Positions 6,948-14,003 of a stretch of 15,138 nucleotides of DNA are shown here, piece after piece. The number at the start of each line of letters is the position of its first letter. Within the stretch, counting starts at the first letter, position 1. Both the position numbers and the translations under genes were made by a program. The notes under the pieces were generated by a model, which was not told the DNA's origin, did no database searches, and was given only the letters and a program-made list of their open reading frames with translations. This DNA is from Pseudomonadota bacterium (GTDB lineage Bacteria > Pseudomonadota > Alphaproteobacteria > Caulobacterales > Caulobacteraceae): assembly GCA_023432855.1 (NCBI GenBank), contig JAEZEZ010000057.1, forward strand, positions 1 to 15,138, written 5' to 3'.

Positions 6948-8144
6948 ATGCAGGCCTGGCGCGACAGCTCCTGGGCGGGGCGGGGTCTGCTGATCGCGCT
7001 CGCGGTCCTCGGCCTGTTCCTGGCCTGGTCCGTGGCGGTCGAGGCCGCCAGCCACGTGCTGGCCAGACCCACCGCCCTGGCGCTGAAGCCGGGCTCTCCC
7101 CGCCTGCTGGCCCGTCAGGGCGAGGCCGCCCTCAAGGCCGGCCAGGCGGACGCGGCGGTCGAACTCTCCAGGCGCTCACTCGCCGCCTCTCCGTTCAACG
7201 TCCGCGGCCTGCGGGTCCTCGGCATCGCCCTGGCTCAACAGGGCCAGGGCGTCCAGGCGGAACAGATCCTCACCCTGGCCGGCAACTGGAGCCTGCGCGA
7301 CACCGCCGCCCACCTGTGGCTGGCGGACGAACGGCTGCGCCGGGCCGACTATGGATCGGGCGTGGCGCACCTCGACGCCGTGATGCGGCGGCGGGAAGAT
7401 CTGCGCCCGCGGCTCTTCGACCTGCTCGGAAAGGCGGCGGTCGCCGACCCGAGGGCGCTCGCCGTGGTCTCCGAACGCCTGGCGCTGAAGCCGAACTGGC
7501 GCGAGGATTTCCTCACCCACCTGCTGCGCACCTCCGACGGCCAGGTCGCGGCCGTGACCCTGGCGGCCAGCCTTCACGCCGGCGGCGAGGGCATGACGGA
7601 GGACGAGCTGTCCGACGTCTTCAACGGCCTGATCCGGGCCCGGCGTTTCCAGGCGGTCCGCCAGTTGGCCCAGGTCCTCGGTCTGCGCGACGCGGAAGGC
7701 GTGGCGGATGGCGGTTTCGAGGGCGTCAAACGCCCCGCGCCGCTGCGCTGGGACGTGACCGGCGGATCCGGCGCCACCGTCGAAATCGTCCCCTCGGAGA
7801 GCGGCGAAGGGCGCCTCCTGCGGGTCGAGTACGACGGCTATTCCTCGCCGTCGCTGGTCCGCCAGCTGCTGCTGCTCGATCCCGGCTCGCACCGCCTTTC
7901 CGGCCGGGCCCTGGTCGACGGGCCGGCGGACCGGCTCGCCTGGCGGATCCGATGCGCCGAGACGACCGAAACCATCGCCGCCTTCTCCTCGCCCGAAGCG
8001 GCCGGCGAAGGCTGGCGCGACTTCGACCTCGGCTTCACGGTTCCGGCGTCCCGCTGCGACGTGCAGTGGCTCGAACTCGCGCCGCAGCCGGGTCCGCGGC
8101 GGGTCGAAATCCTCGCCCGATACGATGACCTGACGATCCGCTGA
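6948..8144 (+). CDS. Membrane-anchored TPR-like protein with beta-rich C-terminal domain, function unknown
   Basis: I do not recognise a named gene. The 398 residues show an N-terminal membrane anchor (about 13-34, no clear cleavage site). A helical repeat region follows (about 50-245) with TPR-like pairs such as LLARQGEAALKAGQADAAVEL and LRVLGIALAQQGQGVQAEQIL. A C-terminal domain (about 253-398) begins DGGFEG and has short beta strands with conserved-looking W268, W332, W356 and W374. It resembles carbohydrate-binding jelly rolls in pattern, although I cannot prove this. The anchor would place the rest in the periplasm. It lies 21 bases after the kinase gene and is probably co-transcribed. 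TPR proteins are common in polysaccharide clusters as scaffolds for export or polymerisation, so a periplasmic scaffold that contacts the glycan is the best inference. Confidence 0.75.
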   Translation: MQAWRDSSWAGRGLLIALAVLGLFLAWSVAVEAASHVLARPTALALKPGSPRLLARQGEAALKAGQADAAVELSRRSLAASPFNVRGLRVLGIALAQQGQGVQAEQILTLAGNWSLRDTAAHLWLADERLRRADYGSGVAHLDAVMRRREDLRPRLFDLLGKAAVADPRALAVVSERLALKPNWREDFLTHLLRTSDGQVAAVTLAASLHAGGEGMTEDELSDVFNGLIRARRFQAVRQLAQVLGLRDAEGVADGGFEGVKRPAPLRWDVTGGSGATVEIVPSESGEGRLLRVEYDGYSSPSLVRQLLLLDPGSHRLSGRALVDGPADRLAWRIRCAETTETIAAFSSPEAAGEGWRDFDLGFTVPASRCDVQWLELAPQPGPRRVEILARYDDLTIR

Positions 8145-8151
8145 CGCGGTT

Positions 8152-8235
8152 TTCCACGCTTGCAGGCGAATCCCGGTCTCCTGCGGGTTGTCCCTGCGAC
8201 CGAGGGCCGCTATAGCCTCCCTTCAAGGCGTGGAA
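8152..8235. repeat. Exact 8-base inverted repeat flanking the internal promoter
   Basis: TTCCACGC at 8152-8159 and its exact reverse complement GCGTGGAA at 8228-8235 bracket the candidate promoter, 68 bases apart. They could be paired protein-binding sites. An 8-base match in a 126-base gap may also arise by chance. Confidence 0.25.
8188..8216 (+). promoter_or_regulatory. Candidate promoter for the small acidic-tail gene and downstream genes
   Basis: TTGTCCC (8188-8194) and GCTATAGC (8209-8216) are 14 bases apart. They match the Caulobacter-type consensus at five of seven and seven of eight positions. Read as a classical sigma-70 site it is TTGTCC, 17 bases, TATAGC. Transcription would start near 8223, about 48 bases before the ATG at 8271. 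It suggests that the second part of the cluster can be expressed apart from the first. Confidence 0.5.
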
Positions 8236-8257
8236 TCGCCGTTCGAACTCACGCACC

Positions 8258-8263
8258 AAGGAG
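8258..8263 (+). promoter_or_regulatory. Strong ribosome binding site that fixes the start of the 81-residue gene
   Basis: AAGGAG stands seven bases before the ATG at 8271. It is the best Shine-Dalgarno in the window and decides this start over a TTG at 8160 in the same frame, which would add sequence running through the promoter and would hide the signal peptide. Confidence 0.8.
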
Positions 8264-8270
8264 TCCCCCC

Positions 8271-8516
8271 ATGCGCAAGACCGTAGCCGCCGCTGTCGCC
8301 GGTCTCATGCTCGCCGCCGGCCCGATCACTGCGGCCGCCGCGTCCGAAGGCCAGGCCGTGCGCCTCGGCGACCGCGTGGGCGCCAAGAGCGAAACCGCCA
8401 GCCAGCTGTACGGCATTCCGACCGTCGTGTGGATTGGCGCCGTGCTCGCCGTCGTCATCCTCGTGGCCGCCGCCGACGACGATGACAAGGACAACGACGC
8501 TCCCATCAGCGCCTGA
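8271..8516 (+). CDS. Small exported or membrane protein with acidic tail, function unknown
   Basis: The 81-residue product has three visible parts. There is a signal-peptide-like N-terminus (1-24, MRKT then a hydrophobic Ala-rich core). A short polar stretch follows (25-48), with a charged centre RLGDRVGAKSE. Last come a membrane span (about 51-68) and an acidic tail (DDDDKDND at 69-76). No catalytic motif is visible. It has the strongest ribosome site in the window and its own candidate promoter, so it may be made in larger amounts than its neighbours. It sits between the TPR-like gene and the Wzy-like gene, which suggests an accessory role in polymer assembly or export. Small proteins with this general plan occur in exopolysaccharide clusters of Alphaproteobacteria, but I know of no assigned function. 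The acidic tail on the presumed cytoplasmic side goes against the positive-inside rule, so topology is uncertain. Confidence 0.75.
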   Translation: MRKTVAAAVAGLMLAAGPITAAAASEGQAVRLGDRVGAKSETASQLYGIPTVVWIGAVLAVVILVAAADDDDKDNDAPISA

Positions 8517-8554
8517 TCCGGGACGCGCCTGCCTGCTCTAGCGGTTGAGGACGC

Positions 8555-9913
8555 GTGCCAACATCGAGACCAGAGGACCGGCAAGACCTTATCGCCCTGA
8601 TGGCGATGGTCCTGGCGGTCCTTTCGCTCGTCTTCGGCGGCGCCAGCCGTGAGAACGAACTGAGGCTCGCCCTCGTCGAACTCGCCTCGGTTCCGCTACT
8701 CGCCTTCAGCCTGCACCGCCTGATCGACACCGGCCGCTGGCGTGAAGTGCGCCTGCCCCTGGGGATCCTCTCGGCGGTTCTCCTGATCCCTCTCCTGCAA
8801 CTCGTTCCCCTGCCTCACGCCTGGTGGGCGAGGCTGCCGGGGCGTGATCAGGTCGATCTCGCCCTGCAGCTTGGGGGCGTCGACGCCGCCTGGCTGCCGA
8901 TGTCCATGGCGCCCGAGAAGACCTGGGCCAGTTTCCTGGCCCTGCTGCCGCCGGCGGCGATGATGCTCGCGACCCTGCTGCTCCGCACCTCCCAGCAGCG
9001 CCGCATGACCCTGATCTTCCTGCTCGGCGCCGTGGCGAGCGTGCTGCTCGGCGCAGCGCAGTTGGCGGCAGGCGGGCGCGGCCCCCTCTACCTCTATGAA
9101 ACCACGACCCTGAAGTCGGCGGTCGGCTTCTTCGCCAACCGCAACCACCTCGCGGCCCTGCTGGTCGCGACCCTGCCGCTGGCAGGGGTCTTCGTCGGGG
9201 AAGCCATCGGCCGTGCGCGGGGCGACCGCCGGATGCAGATCGCCCTGGGCCTTCTGTTCAGCCTTCTGGTCGTCGTCGGCATCGGCGCAGTGCAGTCGAG
9301 GGCGGGCATCATGCTCGCCGGCCCGGCGCTCCTGGGCTCCCTGCTCGTGGCCTGGCGCGCCTCGAGCAAGGGACATCGCGCCCTGGCCGCCGTCTCGCTC
9401 GTTCTGGTCGGCGCGACCGCCGCGGCCGCAGTGGCCGTCTTCAGCCTTTCGCCCATCCTGCAGCGCTTCGACAGCGAAGGCTCCGAGCGCCGTTTCGAGG
9501 ACTGGGCGGTGATCGCCGACGCCGCCGAGACCTACCTTCCGGTGGGAACCGGGATGGGGTCGTTCGATCCGGTCTACCGTTCGGTCGAACCGCTCGACAC
9601 CATGGGCGCCGCCTTCCTGAACCACGCCCACAACGATTTCCTCGAGACCTGGCTGGAAGCCGGCTGGCTCGGCGCGCTGGTGCTGGTCGTCTTCCTGGGC
9701 TGGTGGGGTTTCCGTTCCTGGCGGGCGTGGATGGCCGAGAGCGAACCCTACGGGAGCCTCGCGCGCGCAGCCGGCCTCAGCATCGGGCTGCTTCTGCTCC
9801 ATTCGCTGGGGGACTATCCCCTGCGCACCGAGACCCTGGCGGTGTTCTTCGCCTTCTGCTGCGGTATTCTCGCGGCCCGGCCCATGCCCCGGGACCCGCT
9901 TCCCCACGCCTGA
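8555..9913 (+). CDS. O-antigen ligase/Wzy-type polymerase family membrane protein
   Basis: The 452-residue protein is hydrophobic, with roughly ten or more membrane spans. It carries the features of the Wzy_C/O-antigen ligase family: FFANRNHLA at 192-200 before a span, QSRAG with R249, and a large periplasmic loop (about 300-365). That loop contains VGTGMGSF and NHAHNDFLE (H357, H359) followed by EAGWLG at the next span, and a final D420-Y-P-LRTE motif follows. Family members transfer or polymerise lipid-linked glycans at the periplasmic face of the inner membrane. In a cluster with Wza- and Wzc-type partners, polymerase is more likely than lipid A ligase. Sequence alone does not separate these roles. 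The GTG at 8555 follows GAGG by four bases; the nearest in-frame ATG, 45 bases later, would cut into the first span. It lies 38 bases after the small gene. Confidence 0.85.
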   Translation: MPTSRPEDRQDLIALMAMVLAVLSLVFGGASRENELRLALVELASVPLLAFSLHRLIDTGRWREVRLPLGILSAVLLIPLLQLVPLPHAWWARLPGRDQVDLALQLGGVDAAWLPMSMAPEKTWASFLALLPPAAMMLATLLLRTSQQRRMTLIFLLGAVASVLLGAAQLAAGGRGPLYLYETTTLKSAVGFFANRNHLAALLVATLPLAGVFVGEAIGRARGDRRMQIALGLLFSLLVVVGIGAVQSRAGIMLAGPALLGSLLVAWRASSKGHRALAAVSLVLVGATAAAAVAVFSLSPILQRFDSEGSERRFEDWAVIADAAETYLPVGTGMGSFDPVYRSVEPLDTMGAAFLNHAHNDFLETWLEAGWLGALVLVVFLGWWGFRSWRAWMAESEPYGSLARAAGLSIGLLLLHSLGDYPLRTETLAVFFAFCCGILAARPMPRDPLPHA

Positions 9914-9942
9914 TCCCTTCCCCGGCGGCGTCGCTCTGGCGA

Positions 9943-9965
9943 AGGCTTGCCCCCGGCGCTAGAGC
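9943..9965 (+). promoter_or_regulatory. Weak candidate promoter before the oxidoreductase gene
   Basis: GCTAGAGC at 9958-9965 matches seven of eight positions of the Caulobacter-type -10 (GCTANAWC). No convincing -35 is present at the right distance. The 96-base gap before the next start is the widest in the second half of the cluster, so a start site is plausible but not established. Confidence 0.25.
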
Positions 9966-9998
9966 AGGTCCCGCAACCCGCTCCGCCCGGTCGTATTT

Positions 9999-10002
9999 GG
10001 AG
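9999..10002 (+). promoter_or_regulatory. Ribosome binding site that fixes a TTG start
   Basis: GGAG stands seven bases before the TTG at 10010. The protein then begins MLQVIQSLANG, the usual N-terminus of this family. A TTG at 9947 in the same frame would add 21 Pro-rich residues and lacks a ribosome site. Confidence 0.6.
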
Positions 10003-10009
10003 TTCCCCC

Positions 10010-12130
10010 TTGCTTCAGGTCATCCAGTCGCTCGCCAACGGCGCGATCGAAGCCGCCGATGTTCCGGCTCCCGCAGCCGGCCGCAACGGCCTGCTGATCG
10101 AGACCTCGGCCAGCCTGCTGTCGGCGGGCACCGAGCGGATGCTGGTGGAGTTCGGCAGGGGCAACCTGATCCAGAAGGCGATGAGCCAGCCCGACCGGGT
10201 CAAGCAGGTGATCGCCAAGGCCCGGACCGACGGGGTGCTGGAGACCCTGGAGGCGGTTCGCACCAAGCTGGACCAGCCCATCCCCCTCGGTTACTGCGCC
10301 GCCGGCCGCGTGCTCGAGGTCGGGCCGGGCGCCGAAGGCTTTCGGGTCGGCGACCGGGTCGTCTGCAACGGCCCCCATGCCGAGGTCGTGGCCAGGCCCC
10401 AGACCCTGTGCGCGCGGATCCCCGAGGGCGTTTCCGATGAGGCCGCCTCCTTCACCCCCCTGGCGGCCATCGCGCTCCAGGGCGTCCGCCTGGCCGCCCC
10501 TACGCTCGGGGAGACCGTCGTGGTCATCGGCCTGGGGCTCGTGGGACTGCTGACCGCCCAGATCGCCCGGGCCAACGGGTGCCGGGTGCTCGGGATCGAC
10601 CTCGACGCGCGCAAGATCGCCCTGGCCCGCGAGTTCGGCGTCGAGGCCGTGGATGTCTCGGGCGGCCAGGACCCGGTCGCGGCCGCCATGGACTTCTCCC
10701 GCGGCCGCGGCGTCGATGCGGTGCTGATCACGGCGTCGACGAAGAGCAGCGATCCCGTCAGCCAGGCCGCGCGCATGAGCCGCAAGCGCGGCCGCATCGT
10801 GCTGGTCGGCGTCACCGGCCTCGAGCTCGACCGCGCCGAGTTCTACGAGAAGGAACTGACCTTCCAGGTGTCGTGCTCCTACGGCCCGGGTCGCTACGAC
10901 ACCGAGTACGAGGACCGGGGCCGCGACTACCCCTTCGCCTTCGTGCGCTGGACCGAACAACGCAACTTCGAGGCGGTGCTCGACCTGATCGCTTCCGGCG
11001 CGCTTCGGGTCGAACCGCTGATCAGCCACCGTTTCCCGATCGAGCGCGCGGTCGAGGCCTACGCCGCCCTGACCGGGGATGCGGACGCCGTGGGCATCGT
11101 GCTGACCTATGACCGGCCGAGTGGGCCCAAGCTCGCCCGCGTGGTCGCGGTCGAGGCCCCGCGCGCCGCGCCCGGCTCCGCCGGCGTCAGCGTGATCGGC
11201 GCCGGCAACTTCGCGTCCCGCGTGCTGATCCCGGCCTTCAAGGCCGGCGGCGCCGAACTGCGCTCCCTCGTCAGCCAGGGCGGGGTCTCGGCCCTCGTCC
11301 ACGCTCGGCGGAACGGCTTCGAACAGGCGGTGTCCGATACCGACGCCGTCTTCGGCGACGCCGGAACCCGCGCGGTGGTGGTGGCGACCCGTCACGACAG
11401 CCATGCCGAGCTTGCCGTCCGCGCCCTCGACGCCGGCAAGTCCGTGTTCGTCGAGAAACCCCTCGCCCTGACCGAGGAGGAACTCGACGCCGTGGTCGAG
11501 GCCCGCAGGCGGGCAATAGAGCGCGGCGAGGCGCCCGTGGTCATGGTCGGATTCAACCGTCGTTTCGCCCCACTGGTGGTGAAGATGAAGGCGATGCTGG
11601 ACCAGATCGCCGAACCGAAGACCTTTGTCACTGTCATGAACGCCGGCGCCATCCCGGCCTCGCACTGGACCCAGGATGCGAAGATCGGGGGCGGCCGCAT
11701 CGTCGGCGAGGCCTGCCACCACATCGACCTGCTGCGGTTCCTGGCGGGTTCCCCGATCGTCGAGGCCCATGCGGTGCGCCTCGGGCGTCCGGCCGCAGAC
11801 GGAATCGCCGACGACAAGGCGTCCATCGTGCTGAGCTTCGCCGACGGCTCCCACGGCACGGTGCACTATTTCGCCAACGGCTCGGCGTCCTTCCCCAAGG
11901 AGCGGATCGAGGCTTTCGGGGGCGGCCGCGTGCTGCAGCTCGACAACTTCCGCAAGCTCGAAGGCTGGGGCTTCAGCGGCTTCTCCCGCACGGGCGGCCG
12001 GCAGGACAAGGGGCACGCCGCCGGCGCCGCCGCCTTCATCCGCACGCTCCGCGAGGGCGGACCGGCCCCCATCCCCTTCGAGGAGCTCGAGGAGGTCGCG
12101 CGCTGGAGCATCCGCGCGGCGCGCTTCTAG
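10010..12130 (+). CDS. Bi-domain oxidoreductase: MDR-type dehydrogenase fused to Gfo/Idh/MocA-type dehydrogenase
   Basis: The 706-residue cytoplasmic protein joins two NAD(P)-dependent units. Residues 1-370 resemble zinc-type alcohol dehydrogenases, with a Rossmann motif GLGLVG at 174-179. The zinc ligands are not in place, however: the CGTD site is S38-A-G-T-E, the GHE site reads G94-Y-C, and the four-Cys structural lobe is absent. Residues 393-706 are a Gfo/Idh/MocA unit with GAGNFA at 397-402, catalytic EKP (K483) and H570-H-I-D in the substrate half. Such fusions are known from polysaccharide and O-antigen clusters, often next to a heparinase II/III-family gene, as here. A role in oxidising, reducing or epimerising a nucleotide sugar or glycan intermediate is inferred; the substrate is not known. 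The start is the TTG at 10010. The next gene begins one base after this stop. Confidence 0.85.
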   Translation: MLQVIQSLANGAIEAADVPAPAAGRNGLLIETSASLLSAGTERMLVEFGRGNLIQKAMSQPDRVKQVIAKARTDGVLETLEAVRTKLDQPIPLGYCAAGRVLEVGPGAEGFRVGDRVVCNGPHAEVVARPQTLCARIPEGVSDEAASFTPLAAIALQGVRLAAPTLGETVVVIGLGLVGLLTAQIARANGCRVLGIDLDARKIALAREFGVEAVDVSGGQDPVAAAMDFSRGRGVDAVLITASTKSSDPVSQAARMSRKRGRIVLVGVTGLELDRAEFYEKELTFQVSCSYGPGRYDTEYEDRGRDYPFAFVRWTEQRNFEAVLDLIASGALRVEPLISHRFPIERAVEAYAALTGDADAVGIVLTYDRPSGPKLARVVAVEAPRAAPGSAGVSVIGAGNFASRVLIPAFKAGGAELRSLVSQGGVSALVHARRNGFEQAVSDTDAVFGDAGTRAVVVATRHDSHAELAVRALDAGKSVFVEKPLALTEEELDAVVEARRRAIERGEAPVVMVGFNRRFAPLVVKMKAMLDQIAEPKTFVTVMNAGAIPASHWTQDAKIGGGRIVGEACHHIDLLRFLAGSPIVEAHAVRLGRPAADGIADDKASIVLSFADGSHGTVHYFANGSASFPKERIEAFGGGRVLQLDNFRKLEGWGFSGFSRTGGRQDKGHAAGAAAFIRTLREGGPAPIPFEELEEVARWSIRAARF

Positions 12131-12131
12131 C

Positions 12132-14003
12132 GTGCAGCGTCTCAAGCGCGCCCTGCTGGTCGCCGACGCGGTCGTCCGGGTCGGCCCGGCGAACGCCGCG
12201 GTGGTCGCCGGCTATCGCGTGGCGGCCGGGCGCGGCTGGCTGGAGGCCAGACCGGTCGAGGTCGGCGGCGCGCTGTTCGCGCGGGCCAACGGCGCCGGGG
12301 CGTCCGTCGACGCCACGCCGGCCCTGCTGGAGGAGGCCGAGGGTCTGCTGGCCGGCCGGCTGCGCGGTTTCGGCGGTCAGGTCTTCGAGACCGGCGCGCC
12401 GCCGGACTGGCGGCTGAACCTGCTGTCCGGTCGTCGCGACATTTCCGACGAGCCCTGGTGGAAGGTCGGCGACGCCGACCCGGAGGCCGGGGACATCAAG
12501 GGTGTGTGGGAAGCGTCGCGTTTCGACTGGGCGGTCGTCTTCGCGCGAGCCGCCGCCGCGACCGGCGAGGCGCGGTGGATCAAGGCGCTCAACGCCTGGA
12601 GCGCTAGCTGGCTCAAGGCTTTCCCGCCCTACCGCGGGCCGGGCTGGAGCTGTGGGCAGGAGGCGTCCCTGCGCCTTCTGCAGGTGTTGCTCGCCGCCCG
12701 GCTGCTGGGCCAGGACCGGAGCCCGGGGCCAGGGATGGCCGCCTTCGTCGAGGCTCACCTGCGCCGGATCGCGCCGACGCGGCTTTACGCCATGGCGCAG
12801 GACAACAATCACGGGACCTCCGAGGCCGCGGCCCTGTTAGCGGGCGGCGCCTGGCTGGAGCGCCAGGGCGACGGGGAGGCGGCGCAGTTCGGCGCCCGCT
12901 GCGCCCGTCTCGGCCGCCACTGGCTCGAGGACCGGACCCGCCGGCTGTTCTTCGCCGGAGGCGGCTTCGCCCAGTACTCCACCAACTATCACCGCCTGGC
13001 GCTGGACACCCTCGTGCAGGCCGAGCTCTGGCGCCGGCATCTCGGGGCGGAACGCTTCAGCAAGGCCTTCTACGAGCGCGCGGCGGCCGCCGTGGACTGG
13101 CTGGCGGGCGTGGCCAACGCGACGACCGGCGATGCGCCGAACCTGGGGGCCAACGACGGGGCCCGCGCCTTCCGGCTCGACGACGGCGGCTTCCGCGACC
13201 ATCGCGGCAGCATCCAGCTGGCGGCGGCGGTGTTCGGGGCGGCCTCGGTCTTCGATCCCGGGCCGTGGGATGCGCCGGTGCAGGCCTTCGGTCTGGTGCG
13301 CAAGTCGCGCACGCCGGAGCTGGCCCGGAAGCGCTCCCGCCTGTGGCCGGACTTCGGCCTGGCCCTGCTGGCGCCGGCCGGCGGCAGGAGCTACGCCTTC
13401 GTGCGCATCCCGAAGAACCGCTTCCGCCCGAACCAGGCGGACCCCCTGCACCTCGATCTGTGGACGGTCGACGGCCGCAACCTGCTGCGCGACGCGGGCA
13501 CCTGGTCCTATCACGACCGCAGCGCCGATGAGCGGTTCGCGGGGATCGGGGCCCACAACACGGTCCAGTTCGACGGCCGCGACGCCATGCCCCGCCTGTC
13601 CCGCTTCCTCTATTCGCGCTGGATCCACGGCCGGGGGGAAACGCCGCGCGAAACGCCCGAGGGCCTGAGGTGGAAGGGCGGCTATCACGACGCCTGGGGA
13701 GCGGCCCACCGGCGCGAAATCAGCGTCGCCGACGATGTCTGGACGGTCGTCGATCACCTGTCGGGCCGGTTCCACGCAGCGGTGCTGCGCTGGCGGCTCC
13801 CGCAGGGGGACTGGAAGCTCGACGGCCACCGCGTCGAGGGCGAGGGCCTGGTGCTCGACGTGGAAGCCGAGGCTCCGCTCGACGTGGTGCTGAGGCCGGG
13901 TGAGGAATCCCTGCGCTACGGCGAGCTGACACCTGCCGTGATCGTCGAGGCGCGGGTGCGCGCGCCGGTGGCGCGGCTTCGCACGGTGATCACGGTCGTC
14001 TGA
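12132..14003 (+). CDS. Heparinase II/III-family (alginate-lyase-like) protein
   Basis: The 623-residue protein has the two-part fold of the family. An alpha/alpha toroid comes first (about 90-385), with GVWEASRF (124-131), GQEASLRLL (175-183), DNNHGTSEA (224-232, N226 and H227) and NYHR (285-288). A beta-sandwich part follows (about 400-620), with NQADPLHLDLW (434-444, H440) and the DAGTWSYH and HNTVQFDGRDAM stretches. In polysaccharide lyases these Asn, His and Tyr residues act in beta-elimination at uronic acids, which would imply a uronate-containing glycan. There is no signal peptide, so unlike secreted lyases it appears cytoplasmic. The GTG at 12132 starts one base after the oxidoreductase stop without its own ribosome site, so coupled translation is likely. 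It overlaps the glycosyltransferase start by one base. Whether it cleaves glycan or modifies a lipid-linked intermediate is unknown. Confidence 0.85.
   Translation: MQRLKRALLVADAVVRVGPANAAVVAGYRVAAGRGWLEARPVEVGGALFARANGAGASVDATPALLEEAEGLLAGRLRGFGGQVFETGAPPDWRLNLLSGRRDISDEPWWKVGDADPEAGDIKGVWEASRFDWAVVFARAAAATGEARWIKALNAWSASWLKAFPPYRGPGWSCGQEASLRLLQVLLAARLLGQDRSPGPGMAAFVEAHLRRIAPTRLYAMAQDNNHGTSEAAALLAGGAWLERQGDGEAAQFGARCARLGRHWLEDRTRRLFFAGGGFAQYSTNYHRLALDTLVQAELWRRHLGAERFSKAFYERAAAAVDWLAGVANATTGDAPNLGANDGARAFRLDDGGFRDHRGSIQLAAAVFGAASVFDPGPWDAPVQAFGLVRKSRTPELARKRSRLWPDFGLALLAPAGGRSYAFVRIPKNRFRPNQADPLHLDLWTVDGRNLLRDAGTWSYHDRSADERFAGIGAHNTVQFDGRDAMPRLSRFLYSRWIHGRGETPRETPEGLRWKGGYHDAWGAAHRREISVADDVWTVVDHLSGRFHAAVLRWRLPQGDWKLDGHRVEGEGLVLDVEAEAPLDVVLRPGEESLRYGELTPAVIVEARVRAPVARLRTVITVV

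Noticed and set aside
4647..7055. An open minus-strand frame of about 800 codons opposite the kinase gene
   Set aside because: It mirrors the high third-position G/C of the plus-strand gene, has low-complexity Gly/Ala/Arg/Val/Asp-rich content and no domain, while the plus strand encodes a complete co-polymerase/kinase.
8160..8270. An upstream TTG extension of the 81-residue gene
   Set aside because: It would translate through the candidate promoter and lacks a ribosome site, whereas the ATG at 8271 has AAGGAG at ideal distance and reveals a signal peptide.
8521..8555. A GGACGCG direct repeat and a TCTAGC -10-like hexamer before the Wzy-like gene
   Set aside because: Seven-base repeats are expected by chance at this G/C content, and no -35 stands at a suitable distance.
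9959..12145. An open minus-strand frame of about 728 codons opposite the oxidoreductase gene
   Set aside because: Same composition artefact. The plus strand has intact Rossmann, EKP and HHID motifs, and the antisense product resembles no family.
12837..13829. A long minus-strand open frame opposite the heparinase-like gene
   Set aside because: No ribosome site or recognisable domain; it is explained by codon bias of the plus-strand gene.
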